From NCBI GenBank assembly GCA_014529385.2, contig CM043966.1:35541239-35605238 (forward strand): a stretch of 64,000 nt of DNA, written 5' to 3'. The DNA is from Adiantum capillus-veneris. Taxonomy: Eukaryota; Streptophyta; Polypodiopsida; Polypodiales; Pteridaceae. Below, piece by piece: positions 1 through 10,639 of the stretch. Position 1 is the first letter of the stretch. Each line of letters begins with the position of its first letter. The position numbers and the translations under genes were made by a program. The notes under the pieces are model-generated. The model saw nothing but the letters and a program-made list of their open reading frames with translations, was not told the DNA's origin and ran no database searches.

Positions 1-412
1 GCACTTCCTCTTGTTGATGTAGATTCCAAATTTCTTTAGGGAAAACGGTGCTCTTCAATTTCATGCCATCGGCTGCTTTGAATCTATCGATGAAAATGTT
101 TATTGGGATTTGAGTCAACTCCTCCTCTAATACATGAGCTTTCTCGTTCGATGAAATTTCCACCACTTGGTAGGGTGGTGCTTCATTTGGTCGTCTGTGA
201 GGCATTTTGTGATCAGACATTCCCACGATTAAATTTAGAGATTGGCCAACAAGTTGTTGAGAAAAGTCAAAAATGTAAACTTTGACCATAAAGTGAAAAA
301 TGAGTATAACTTGATCAAAACAAGTCTAAATTTGTCCAAACTTCACCAATGCATCAAGGGTAGCTATAGGCACTAGGTCAGAAGGTTGCAGATCATTTTT
401 GACTCAAGGGGC

Positions 413-1632
413 CATGGATCACGATCCATGTTGGATACATTGTGAACTTTTGGTGGTACCACCTGATTAAGCATGAGTTGGGGATGCTATGGTTCACTTC
501 TTTTTGAATTTGGATCACTAGTTGGGATTTCATGCCATATTTTGGAATTTTTCTCAAACTTAGAGATTTAAGCCATTTTGGCAAAGATTTTGAAATCCAA
601 ATGACTTGAAACTCTAGGGTTAGGTTCTCCTTGATATTTGGGATCAGGTGATATGGTTTTTGCTTGGACAACTTACAAGGGATCATGGATCACGATCCAT
701 GTTGGACAGCCTTTTGGGGTGAAACTTTGGGAGCTTGTTCCTATAGTCTATCCTAACACACTGTTGAAGTTATTTTCAAATTTGGACTCCCGAGTTTCCC
801 AAGTTATGGTCTAATTTGGTCCGGCTTTGCCATATGTGATTTTGGGTGGCACTTTAGATCCCTGATGGTGATCAATCTTGTTTTCATTTTGATCATTAGA
901 TGCCTTAGAGCTAAACAAGGATCCCAATCCCAGCTAGTTGTTAATTGCCACTACATTTGGAGTCTATTTGTGCCCTTCCAAGCTCTGTGACATTTTGATT
1001 CATTTCTTAGGAATTTTTGTGCATTGCTTAAGTTACAATAAGTTTACTTCATGTGATACCCAAAATTTTGGTCATGATTACACTTTCTGCACTTGACACT
1101 TAGACAATGCTAAACTAAAACATTATAGCACTTGACACTTCCAAATACTAAATTTTTGCCACATCTCATACTCTTTGACTTGTGCACACAATCTGCAACC
1201 AACTTCTGACATTTCTGGCTCAGGGGGTCATGGATCGCGATCCATGTTTGGAACCCAATTTTGACCAAACCTTTGGGGATAGCATGTAGACATGTTTTCT
1301 ACACCTATGGTCCACTTTTTCTTGGGTTTGGGTCAAATGTTCCCAATGTGGGCCAAAATGACCATTTAGAGACTGACTTTTCCATCTGGCTTGGTTTTTG
1401 GTGATCGCCAACTCCATTTCACCTCAAATTTTTAGTAGCCATTTTCCAAGGCAAGTTAAAACTGTGTGGGAAAAAAATTTCTTCTTCTGGCATGCTCGGT
1501 TTAATGGATCATGATCCATGTTCAGCAACATTTTTTAAATGTGATTACAGTAGGTTGTAGGCTCTTTCACAAGCAATATTTGGCACAACTTTTTTCTGCA
1601 CTGATGTGGGGGGTCACGGATCGCGATCCATG
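413..1632. repeat. Dispersed palindrome family Q (CATGGATC-NN-GATCCATG), about every 272 bp
   Basis: Five near-identical inverted repeats lie at 413-430, 684-701, 1229-1246, 1503-1519 and 1615-1632. Each is CATGGATC, a 2-nt centre, then GATCCATG. The centre is AC, AC, GC, AT and GC. The 1229 copy is a perfect 18-bp palindrome, the 1503 copy a perfect 16-bp one, and the 1615 copy has one arm mismatch. Start-to-start distances are 271, 545 (2 x 272.5), about 273 and 113 bp. A decayed copy (GGATC-CC-AATCC) is visible near 919-930. Flanks are only loosely similar (GTTGGA or GTTTGGA follows most copies), so the palindromes are far better conserved than the sequence between them. Confidence 0.8.
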
Positions 1633-3175
1633 TTCCACCCCTTTTGTGGACTGTGATTGCATGGCTAGGTTAAGTTGAGTGAGGGGAGCATTCCCATGTA
1701 CGTATCTTTGAATTTGAACTTTGTTTTCCCTTCCAAAAGTCTTCTGCCAGTTTACACAACTCCCTACTTTAATTTGACTGATTCTACTTTTTGTGCATGG
1801 GTTGGGTGTTTTTGGCAATTCACACATGTTGTAGAGCTGGAGAGGACCATACCTGACAAATTTGGTGAAGTGTGGGCATCCGGTGTGGCTACAGTAGGCA
1901 GAACTATGGCATTGTGCTCTAGGTCACACAAGCTCTATAGCTCTCTCTCCAAATTGTCTGAATGCAAACGAGGTGTTTACTGACCTTTTTGGCTATATGT
2001 GCTTGGCCTACCCCAAATGCAATGTGCATACTTACCTTATTTGCCCACTTTTTGCATGACATACCACCTGCGACTAAGACGGCTTGTCGTTTGGACTTTT
2101 GGTCGTCATTTGCTCCTGATTTTGCAATTCGGGTATGTTTGAGGTTAGTAAATTTGGCTTTTGCCATATCATTCCATATTTGTCATGCTCAAAGCTCTTG
2201 CTTTGCAAGTTTGGCATGATCTCAAATCCAAAATTCTTGGTTCTACTTATTAAATTTTTATAATTATTAGGTTAAAAAGCAAAGAAAATTACTAAAAATT
2301 ATTATTATTTGGTCCAAAATTTTACCAAAATTGTTCCGCACAATCATATGTACATACTCTCACTCTAAGTATCTCTTTCTTGAAATTTGTCGATATGGCT
2401 CAATACTTTGCCAGACAAGAGTAAAAATCTGCTAAAAGTTGTCCAAAAAAATTGTACAAAATTTTAAGCATCAAACACACTTTAGAAACTGTACACATAA
2501 TCTCTCAACATCTTGCTATTATCTTGCAGTTTGCTATGCCACCTATTGTAGCCACTATTGTTACTCCCCGCTTCTTGTTCTGAGTCGCTCCAAACGAAGG
2601 TCATGCTATGTGCATGGGTGAAAATGAGGTGTCTATGCATGGCCGTGTAAGGTGGCCCTATTATGCTCAAAGAAGAGATGCATTGGGCAACACAGTGATG
2701 TGCAAGAGATGGGTATTGAACCAACTGCTCATTGGTTTTTGTTGGCGAGGTTTCATCCTGTTTTCATTTGCCGAACAAAATTTTCTGAAGCGTGTATGTC
2801 CTTTCTTAATGGTTGGCTTTGTGATTAGCCATTGTGTGGCCAAGAGATGATTGGTTTGTACTTTAGAGATCCATTTGAGACTTGTTTCGAGAGATTGCAA
2901 CAAGATCGGGTTGTTTGTTGGTTTCCTTTTCCATTCCCATTTGGATGTTGCTGATTTATGTTGTAGCTCTACTTTGGCTTTGGGAATCCATTTACAATTT
3001 GTTAATCCTATTGAAGATTGAAATTACTAATTTAAGTTTTGCTATCAGATTTGTTTAGCTTTCTTTGTTTTGGCAATTGAAAATTTGTTTAGCGGTGAGA
3101 GGTAGGATCGAGTAACAAGCAGTGTCTTTGGGATCCATAGCTGAGTCAGTTTTGATGCCATGATTGATTTCGGAT
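1633..3175. other. Non-coding, AT-rich retroelement spacer; no gene seen
   Basis: No open frame here has recognisable composition or motifs. Short ORFs occur on both strands but none resembles a known family. The stretch lies between the retropepsin fragment (3176-3657) and the palindrome field, both best read on the minus strand. It is interpreted as the untranslated interior of the same element. Confidence 0.5.
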
Positions 3176-3657
3176 TCAAACTTTGGTAATTTTGTTTTTG
3201 CAATTACGGGTAGTTAGTTCTGGTGTAGAAGCAAGTAGCATTTCCTCAATTTCGTAGCCAATTGAATCCCTCTGTTCATCCCAGATGTGGTATGTTTGCA
3301 TGAATGGCGTAATATAAGACTGATCCTTGAGATAATACTGAAGTGTGTCATCTTTCCAATATGGAATAGCTTTGTAATTTTGCATCCATGAAACTCCCAG
3401 AATGATGTGCTCGTTGAGGTCTGTATCAACCATAATGTGGAACTGATGTGGGCAATGGTTTGTTGCAAATTAATCATGGTTTCTCCGTTGGCCGCAATTT
3501 GTTTTGTTTCAACAATGAGGGACTCGGATAATTTTATGTAGGTTGAATATTGCATAGCATTGACACACGCTCCAGTATCCACAAGTGCTCTTTTGATTGT
3601 GCAATTGGCTAGCTGGACATTGATCTGAACATCCATACTACCAAGCCAAGTTTGCAC
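3176..3657 (-). pseudogene. Retropepsin (aspartic protease) fragment of a Ty3/gypsy-like element
   Basis: The minus strand encodes a retroviral-type aspartic protease in two overlapping frames. The active-site stretch ALVDTGACVNAMQ lies near 3561-3590. After a frame change near 3430-3440 comes the C-terminal half with ILGVSWMQNYKAIPYW, which fits the flap/ILG motif. The D-T-G triad is intact, so the lesion is the frameshift. No reverse transcriptase follows it (to the left). Instead come about 1.5 kb of non-coding DNA and the palindrome family. This is unlike the usual protease-RT order and like the order at 54.3-57.9 kb. The element probably continues past the left edge. Confidence 0.75.
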
Positions 3658-3714
3658 AACTTGAACTGCTGCAATAGGATGTGGTGGTTGATGATGTGCC
3701 TTTGACTTTAAACT

Positions 3715-4553
3715 CTATAAGTTAGCTTCCTCATGAGTGCATTTTATTTGTGAGCTTTTATTTTTGTGCTTTTGCAATTGAAATATTTTTTTTGAGCTTT
3801 TTGCCACTACTTTTTGTTTCATCAAAGATAAACATTGATATATGGCCTCTGTCGCAAAATAAGAATCACTTACTAAAACATGGATGGTAAACCATGTGGG
3901 TGACATATAAGCGAAGATGATGAAGTGCATAGTGGAGAAAGTCTCATAATACCATAGTGTAAAAAACCAAGCAAGAATCACTACAATATTCAAAAAGATT
4001 TCACAGAAGGAACATACGAGAGCTAACTTAGAACAAAATTGCCATACTCTTGTAATAGCCCGTAGGAAATACATTTTTGAAGATAAATTTAGGCTAATGT
4101 TTTGGGTGATCAATGACCCAAATGTCGGTGGTTGACCTATCAAAAAGGTAATAATTATTATATCCAGAAACATTACATAAACGACATTGATAAAAGAGCT
4201 TATATCAAAACTTTCATCCAATTCATTATAAAAAAAGGATATAGCTTATGTGGCTGACCCAATAAAAAGGAAAGGTCTATGGTTGCTAGTCCAAGGTTGG
4301 TGTATGACCACGTGTTCCTTGGGTTCTCACTTGGGTTGAAGGAAAAAAATGTGTTTGCAGACAAGAAACACCTTTGAGTAGATTCTCTCTTTTGAAAATT
4401 ATGATATGTGCAATTAGGATCTGCCATGGTTGTCCATCCTTCTACCCGTCGAATGTGATCAAAGCAAACCCACGCTCTTTTTAGATCTTCATTTCCATTT
4501 CTTCGCATTCGATTGACAAGATCTATGCCTGAGCCAGGACCGGTTGACGACAT
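3715..4553 (-). other. Weak minus-strand ORFs of unknown nature
   Basis: Two partly overlapping minus frames (4553-4200 and 4221-3715) stay open for 117 and 168 codons. The first is polar with several aromatic residues and has no motif I recognise. The second is rich in hydrophobic residues and looks like translated AT-rich intron. They lie downstream of the broken gene at 4708-5597 and could be its last exons or introns. I assign no function. Confidence 0.2.
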
Positions 4554-4707
4554 CTTGAATACAAAACATCTATCCTCCTATCTATTAGATTGACCAGGAA
4601 AAAGCATGCAGTGGATAAACAAAAATGTCAAGTGTCTCTTTAAGTCAATTATCAATGACTCCTCTCCACAAGCACTCGACTCCCCATGAAATTTATGCAC
4701 CCAATTC

Positions 4708-5597
4708 TTAATTCTGCGGAGAACATGATGAAAGTTTAGAAATATATAAGACTAAGTTTAAAATGCATATTAAAATGGATTTCCCATACCTTTGGCTTTT
4801 AACAAGAGGAAATATTTCTTGGAGTAGAACTGAGACCTCTACTTGTCCAAGCGACGTGCATTCACCTGAAGAAGGTCGAAGGACAGATTGGGAAATAACC
4901 TTAACCACCTCCATTTGGATTTTTCTTGGCCCAGCTTGGATGCCAAGCGAATCAACGGCCTTAGCCACAAAATACTTCACCCTTGTAATGGTACTTTTGG
5001 ATGACCCTAGTTTGACATCATGGTCATGGAAGCCTTGGTGCACTATGGCTCGAGAACAGCATTTGTCGATTGGCATTATGTAGTAAACTTGGTAGTCGCA
5101 GGTTTTTCAAAATAGTAGGCACATGTTGACAATAAAAGCACTTCAAGGTTCCATACTTTTGCAAGTCACCATTTAGCATTGGTCTCTCAATTAGTTTACC
5201 TGTAATTTCATGCCTATAGTTGTGATTTTGTCACTCTTACTTGTACATAAAACAAAAGAATAAGGAATACCTGTCCAAGACGATCGGTTGGGTATTCCTG
5301 TAGATAACACTTGTGAGCACTCTGCAAAGACACATTCGAAATCACCTCCGCAATACCTTTTCCTTATAGTTGCTGGTAATGTGATGTTTGTGGTGGTTGG
5401 TTTTGTCCACACATGACCATCCACCGATTTCTCCATTCCATCCATAACTAACCTCTCGATATTTGGTTGTGGTGGAAATTCAAACACCATGTTTCCATTG
5501 TAGCTTGATGGAATTTCTTCCACCCACTCCCATTCCGATGATGTGATCAAGGTCTTTACCTTTGGAGATCTCATAGTGGGATGTAACGCTAGCTCCA
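4708..5597 (-). pseudogene. 3' part of a broken Cys/His-containing protein gene (interrupted at 5597)
   Basis: Reading right to left, an open frame runs from 5597 to about 5250 with W-x-W-V-E-E, V-F-E-F-P-P and DGHVWTKP segments and a YCGGDFECVFAEC cysteine cluster. A GT donor-like site follows (ACAA|GTAAGA). Further on are CFYC (near 5130) and, in a different frame, CSRAIVHQGFHDHDV (near 5040), then a donor-like AAAG|GTATGG near 4796. The C-x2-C and H-x-H arrangement resembles plant zinc-binding domains of the FLYWCH or WRKY/GCM1 kind found in transposase-related proteins; that comparison is tentative. A frame break near 5110 and the retrotransposon inserted at 5597 make it non-functional. 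The frame continues across the insertion into 16743-17170. Confidence 0.5.
5593..5597. repeat. Target site duplication, left copy (CTCCA)
   Basis: CTCCA immediately precedes the 5' LTR and recurs at 16738-16742 immediately after the 3' LTR. A 5-bp duplication is the usual size for Ty3/gypsy integrases. Confidence 0.9.
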
Positions 5598-6080
5598 TGT
5601 AGATGGCAGGATAGTTCACTGTGTGGGAACGTCTTCTTAGAAGATGGGCAGCGAATTACTTAGTAGTTATTATGGTAATTACTATAGTAAACCCGAAGTG
5701 TATAAATAGGACCCATTACATTGTAATCGGGTTGGCAATTATTATCATTTGGGTTAGCGCCTTGGCTGTATTTGTACTTAAGAATCATTGGCAATATTGC
5801 CGGCTGTACTTTCTCTTTGTAAATCATATTCGCTGTAACCTTGATCTATAATTCCAATCATGGCATATTCCAGTTATACTTACTTCTCGTCCAGTCTTCT
5901 GAATCTGAATCTGAATCTGAACCTTATTTCCTATACATAAGTCTGATTCTTATTTCAATATCCACATTCCAGTCTAGTTTTTGATTCATGTCCAGTCTAC
6001 TGTCTGAAATCTCCCTACACTAGAAACTGAAATCTTCCAACACTGGAATAAGTTGTCTCAAGAGATTAGCTCCAATTCCA
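5598..6080 (+). repeat. 5' LTR of the 11.1-kb gypsy element
   Basis: It matches 16255-16737 along its whole length, with equal lengths of 483 bp. It begins TGTAGATGGC and ends AATTCCA. A TATA-like TATAAATA lies near 5701-5708. A CTGAAT hexamer is repeated near 5897-5916. A 76-codon ORF inside it recurs in the 3' LTR and is not a gene. Confidence 0.95.
5700..5708 (+). promoter_or_regulatory. TATA box of the 5' LTR
   Basis: TATAAATA follows CCGAAGTG about 100 bp into the LTR and is conserved in the 3' LTR (16358-16365). Its position fits a U3 core promoter. No transcript evidence is available. Confidence 0.6.
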
Positions 6081-6083
6081 TTT

Positions 6084-6101
6084 TGGCGATCACGGTGGCT
6101 A
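6084..6101 (+). other. Primer-binding site, probably complementary to tRNA-Arg
   Basis: TGGCGATCACGGTGG starts three bases after the LTR end. It would pair with a tRNA 3' end that has discriminator G before CCA. By recall this fits plant tRNA-Arg ends (CCACNGTGGTCGCCA-like) better than initiator Met. The tRNA identity is inference. Confidence 0.6.
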
Positions 6102-6154
6102 GAGCTGAAGCTCGTTGACTGAAAGACTCTTCTCCCAGTTCGAAGTTTTCAGCA

Positions 6155-7776
6155 ATGGCACCAAAATCCAGTCGTGGCCGGAAATCTACCATTCGTGTTG
6201 ACCCCATTCCTGAGGAGTCAGGAAGAGAGTCTGACCCCAAGCAAGAGAAGATGACTAACACTGAGCCTCCGAAGGAGCATAGTCAGGCTGATGAGGCGCA
6301 GGACTCACAACACTCCAGTCATTCTCGACGCCGACCGGCAGAACGGGAAGCATGAAAGGCAAAGAGTTCCAAGAGTTCTCGGTACCGGCAGAGAGATGAG
6401 GATACCAAGGGAGGCAAAGGAAGTCACCGTACTTCTAGCAGAAAAACCAAAGAAGACACTGACACTGAGACAGAGACAGAGATTGATTGGGATTCTGACA
6501 CTGACAATTGCAAGAAGACTCCCAAGCGTCATTCTCAATCCAAGAAGAGAAGTGGCAGGATCAGTAGTAATCGGAATGATTACACAGCTTCCCTGAAGAT
6601 TTCTTTTTCCAATATTCAAGGGAGGGAAGAAGGATGATCCAGACGTTCACATACAAGATTTCGAGCAGTATGATGAACTAAAAAATATTGATGAAGATGA
6701 TTGGGGGGAATATTTTCCACAAACCTTGAAGGAGGCAGCGAGGAAATGGTATTACCATTACCCTGCCTGCCAGCTCAGATCATATAAAAAATTGCTCAAA
6801 GTCTTCAGGTTGGAATATTCTGCAATAGAGGGGACGAAGATATTCTGTGTGAATTAGATAAGATCAAATAGAGAAATTTGTCAGTCCACAGTTATGTGGA
6901 AAAGATCAAGGAGCTAACTAGGCAGTTGCAAGAACTGCCATCTGAGAAGAGATTGAGGGCATGGTTCCTGAATGGGTTCAGAAGAAAAAAGCTTAGAGAA
7001 CAAGAGGTACCAGCCCCTACCAAGAAATTCAATGATCTGGTCCAAAGGGCATTAAAGCTAGAACAGCAGGCTAAGAGGAAAAGAGCCACAAGAAGCGAAG
7101 GACCAGTAGCAGTAGCTCTGCTACTGAAAGTTCTGATTCCAGTGAGATGTCCAGTAGCTCCGAGAGTAGCTCTAATGGAAGAGCAAAGGAGAAATCAAAG
7201 AAGGGATCCGGGACCAAGAAAATTGAAGGGATAGCTAGGCAGATTGCCGAAATTAGCCACACAAGACAGCCAGTTCGAAAGATGGGGACTTGGTGTTCAA
7301 GATGCAAATCCAAGGACCATATCTCCACTGAAGGTCCACAATGTACCTACTGCAAGGCTTTTGGTCACCTATGGAATAATTGTGGCATCAGAATTCACCA
7401 TTTTAAGAAAGGAAAACATCTGTCAGTGGTTTCCTACACTAAACCAGTGAAGGTAGAACCAGTCAAAGTAGCTCAAGAGGAGAGACTAGGTACCAGTGGT
7501 ACTGGTCAGGGATGTGGCCGATTCCAACCAAGAATGGGCAGAGGTAGAGGAAGAGGCAACTTCCAAAACAGGAGCATGAATTGCTATACTTGTGGGAAGT
7601 ATTGTCATTTTGTAGCCCAATGCCTAGATGCACCTGCAACGACTACTACTGAGGCTAAGGCACCAGAGCCAGTCCCAGTCAGGGCAGTTACTAGCAGCAA
7701 GGGGGTAGTCATTGAAGAAATCCCTGACACTTCAGAAGTGGGCTCAACAAAGAGAAGTTTGGAAGGCCAAAGGTAA
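6155..7776 (+). pseudogene. gag: gag (capsid and nucleocapsid), frameshifted
   Basis: The first ATG after the primer-binding site (6155) opens a basic, Ser/Arg-rich N-terminus. After frame changes a capsid-like segment appears (6640-6830, with EAARKWYYHYP, typical of the retrotransposon Gag fold). A second piece lies at 6878-7100. The nucleocapsid is open from 7147 to 7776 with two clear CX2CX4HX4C zinc knuckles, CTYCKAFGHLWNNC (near 7340) and CYTCGKYCHFVAQC (near 7582). A Cys-containing segment (CSRCKSKDH) precedes them. At least three frameshifts or stops break the frame. In the living element it would coat the RNA in cytoplasmic particles. Confidence 0.8.
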
Positions 7777-8789
7777 AGAGAAGGTGGTAGATGAGTGGCA
7801 AGAGCAAAGGGAACTAGCGGCTAAAATCACAGAGGATTTAGCCAAGAAGCTGCCAGAGCAGCTAGAGAGTTCCGAAGCTAGAGTCATTCAGAGGATACCA
7901 GCCCAATCGACTGATAAAGATCAGTCAGTACCGGCTATAACTAAGACCATGATGGTTGTGGTACATGGACTAGCTGATGGAATGGGAGTGGATGGAAAGA
8001 GTGGAAGCGCTACAAAAGAAGAATGGCAGTGTGAAGATACCAGTTCTTCAAGCTCTGACAATCAGTCTGACCAAGAGAGAGTAGAAATTCATGTGAAAAT
8101 TTGTGATAGAATTCAGAAGCTGACTGTAGAGCTGGAGGATATAAGAAAAACCTTGCCTGAGGTGGCCAACTTTATCAGACAGCGCAGGAAAGTTGAGGCA
8201 GAGGCCAGAACAGTGGACCTGACGGCCGTCCGAGATGATGAAGTTCCACTTATTCAGGTAGACTACAAGGTCAGGAAGCTAGTGGGAACCTTTCTCAAGT
8301 GTTATCCTGGATGGAGGGGCAGGAGTCAACATAATGGGAGCCCATCTTCAGCAAAGAATGGGTATCACTAATATGAAACCGGCACCATTCAAAGTACGAA
8401 TGGCAGATCATAGAGTCGTACAGGTGACGGGTATGATTGAAAACATGCAGATAAGAGTTGGGAGGGAGAAATTCAAAACCAGTTTCCTAGTCCTGGATGT
8501 GCAAGGAGCATATGGGATGCTACTAGGGTGCCCATGGTTGAGAACAGCACATGTTGTTCATGACTATGCAAAACAAACATTGACCATAGAAGGGGCCAGT
8601 GGCAGAATCCAAATCCAGACCAACAATACTAGGAGCTGGAAAAAGGAACTGAGGCTGAAGGAGCTATGTCAGAAGTACAGAGCCAAGAAGATCGAGCGAA
8701 TGCTAGCAGCTATGAACATATTCCCTTTGGCAGAAATTCCCTTTGGCTATGAACATATTCCCTTTGGCAGAAATTCCCTTTGGCTATGA
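7712..8789 (+). pseudogene. pol: pol: linker and retropepsin, frameshifted
   Basis: A 7712-8371 frame encodes a charged linker. The protease follows in the next frame after a shift near 8300. The active-site region reads LDGGAGVNIM (8307-8336), and the C-terminal half has LLGCPWLRTAHVVHDY (to about 8590). The catalytic triad is D-G-G rather than D-T/S-G. I believe related plant gypsy proteases share this, but the point needs comparison. The frame is destroyed at 8748 by a tandem 37-bp duplication. Confidence 0.75.
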
Positions 8790-8812
8790 ACATATTCCCT
8801 TTGGCAGAAATT
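8711..8812 (+). repeat. Tandem 37-bp duplication inside pol (about 2.8 copies)
   Basis: Copies at 8711-8747, 8748-8784 and 8785-8812 (partial) share TATGAACATATTCCC and CTTTGGCAG. They are virtually identical, so the expansion is young or recently homogenised. The added 74 bp is not a multiple of three and shifts the pol frame. Confidence 0.95.
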
Positions 8813-9097
8813 GACTTGAATGCAGTCTTGCTGAACAAAGAGCAGGCTATTAAGCAGAAGAGACAATTCCCTGATCAGTTTACTGAAGTCAATATAGGGG
8901 AAAGAACAGTTTAGCTAACTAGAAGGATGGTGCAACCAGCTGATACTTGTATAGTAGAGGAACCAGTATGTTCTGAAGAGTACCCACTGGATCAGAATAC
9001 TGATTCAGAAATGAATGGACCATCCTAGGATTACGTTGAAGAATCGACCAAACGAAAAGGAAGCGGGCCAAACTGGTTACTTCCATACGACCAGGAA

Positions 9098-10620
9098 GTG
9101 GAAGAGTGGAACCTAGAATTAGAGGATAATCCTAGAATGATCAAGGTCAACAAGCACATCAATCCGACAATGAAGGGAAAGGCACGAAAAATGTTCGAGA
9201 ACTATAAAGGTGTGTTTGCTTGGGAACATACAGATCTGAAGGGAGTAGATCCTGAAGTATGTCAGCACCGAATACCACTGAAATCGGATGCTAGGCTAGT
9301 ACGACTGCAAAGATACCGGATGAACCCCAACTATGCAAAGAAGGTCAAGGAGGAGATTGATAATCTTCTCAAGGCTGGGTTCATTACAGAAGTGGCAAGC
9401 AGTGATTAGCTATTTCCCATAGTCGTCGTCCCCAAGAAGAGTGGAAAATTGAGAGTTTGTGTCGACTATAGGAAACTAAACGCCCAAACTATTAAGGATC
9501 CATTTCCCTTGCCTTTTACTGATATTTTGCTTGATGAGATCGCAGGATATGAAATGTATAGCTTCATGGATGGTTATAGCGGCTATAACCAGTTATAGAT
9601 CGCTCCTGAAGATAGAGCTAAGACCACTTTCATCTCACAGAGTGGAGAGCTTTCATGTATCTGGTGATGCCTTTTGGCCTGTGCAATGCACCAGCTACCT
9701 TTTAGCGGTGTATGATGGAGATGTTTAATGAATTCCTTCATTGGTTCCTCGCCATTTTCATGGATGACTTCACTGTCTATTCAAATGAGGAACATCACCT
9801 TCTATTCCTAGAAATGGTTTTCAAATGCTGTCAGGAGAAGAGGATTTGTTTGAATCCATTCAAATCTGTTTTTCTAGTCTAGAAGGGACATCTACTGGGA
9901 CATGTGGTTTCCAGAAATGGAATAGAGATGGCCAATGAAAAAATTCAGTGTGTTCAGCAAGCTAAAGCACCCATAACTGCTTCAGAGTTGAGTTCTTTCT
10001 TGGGTTATGTGAATTTTTATAGAAGATTTGTACATAAGTTTGCTTCTCAAGCAGTACCACTATATGAGCTTACAAAGAAGACCAGTAAGTTCAACTGGAC
10101 TGCTGAATGCGAGGAGAGCTTCCAAAATTTGAAAAAAGCCATTACCAGTAAACCAGTCCTTAGGCAACCAAATTGGGATATTATTTTCCACGTACATGTT
10201 GATGCTTCGGGATTGGAAATGGGGGCAATATAAGCTCAGCCAGACGGAAGAAATGATTATCCGATTTATTTTGCCAGTCGTCGCAGATTCAGTCAGGCTG
10301 AACAAGGCTATACAACTACTGAGAGAGAAGCCCTTGGCATGGTTTTCAGCGCTACAAAGTTCAGGCATTACCTGTTGGGAAAGGTATTTCATTTTTATGT
10401 GGACCATCAAGCTCTTCTGTTTCTGATCAATAAAGTCATTATTCAAGGCAGGCTGATAAGATGGATGATGTTCCTAATGTAATTTGAATTCAAAATTTTC
10501 CATAAGCTTGGCCGGAACCATTGTGGAGCTGATTTTCTTTCAAGAAGTACGGAAGGATATTCAGAATCACCCTTGAGAGATGAACCAGTGGATGCTGATT
10601 TATTTCAGTTAGAGGCAGAA
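9098..10620 (+). pseudogene. pol: pol: reverse transcriptase and RNase H with in-frame stops
   Basis: The translation stays alignable to Ty3/gypsy RT through several stops. It includes KSGKLRVCVDYRKLN (near 9440), YSFMDGYSGYNQ (near 9557), MPFGLCNAPATF (frame-shifted, near 9668) and catalytic FMDD (9757-9768). RNase H has VDASG (near 10200), TEREALGM (near 10320) and VDHQALL (near 10400), which supply the D-E-D residues. Stops at W/Q/R positions are mostly explained by C-to-T or G-to-A changes. The tether and connection domain GYVNFYRRFVHKFA is at about 10003-10044. Confidence 0.9.
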
Positions 10621-10639
10621 GACTCAGTGGATCCTGAAT

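Noticed and set aside
103-285. Short ORFs in the first 3 kb
   Set aside because: Random-length frames in non-coding retroelement spacer, with no recognisable composition.
5621-5851. 76-codon ORF with a twin at 16278-16508
   Set aside because: It lies within the LTRs; the duplication is explained by the LTR pair.
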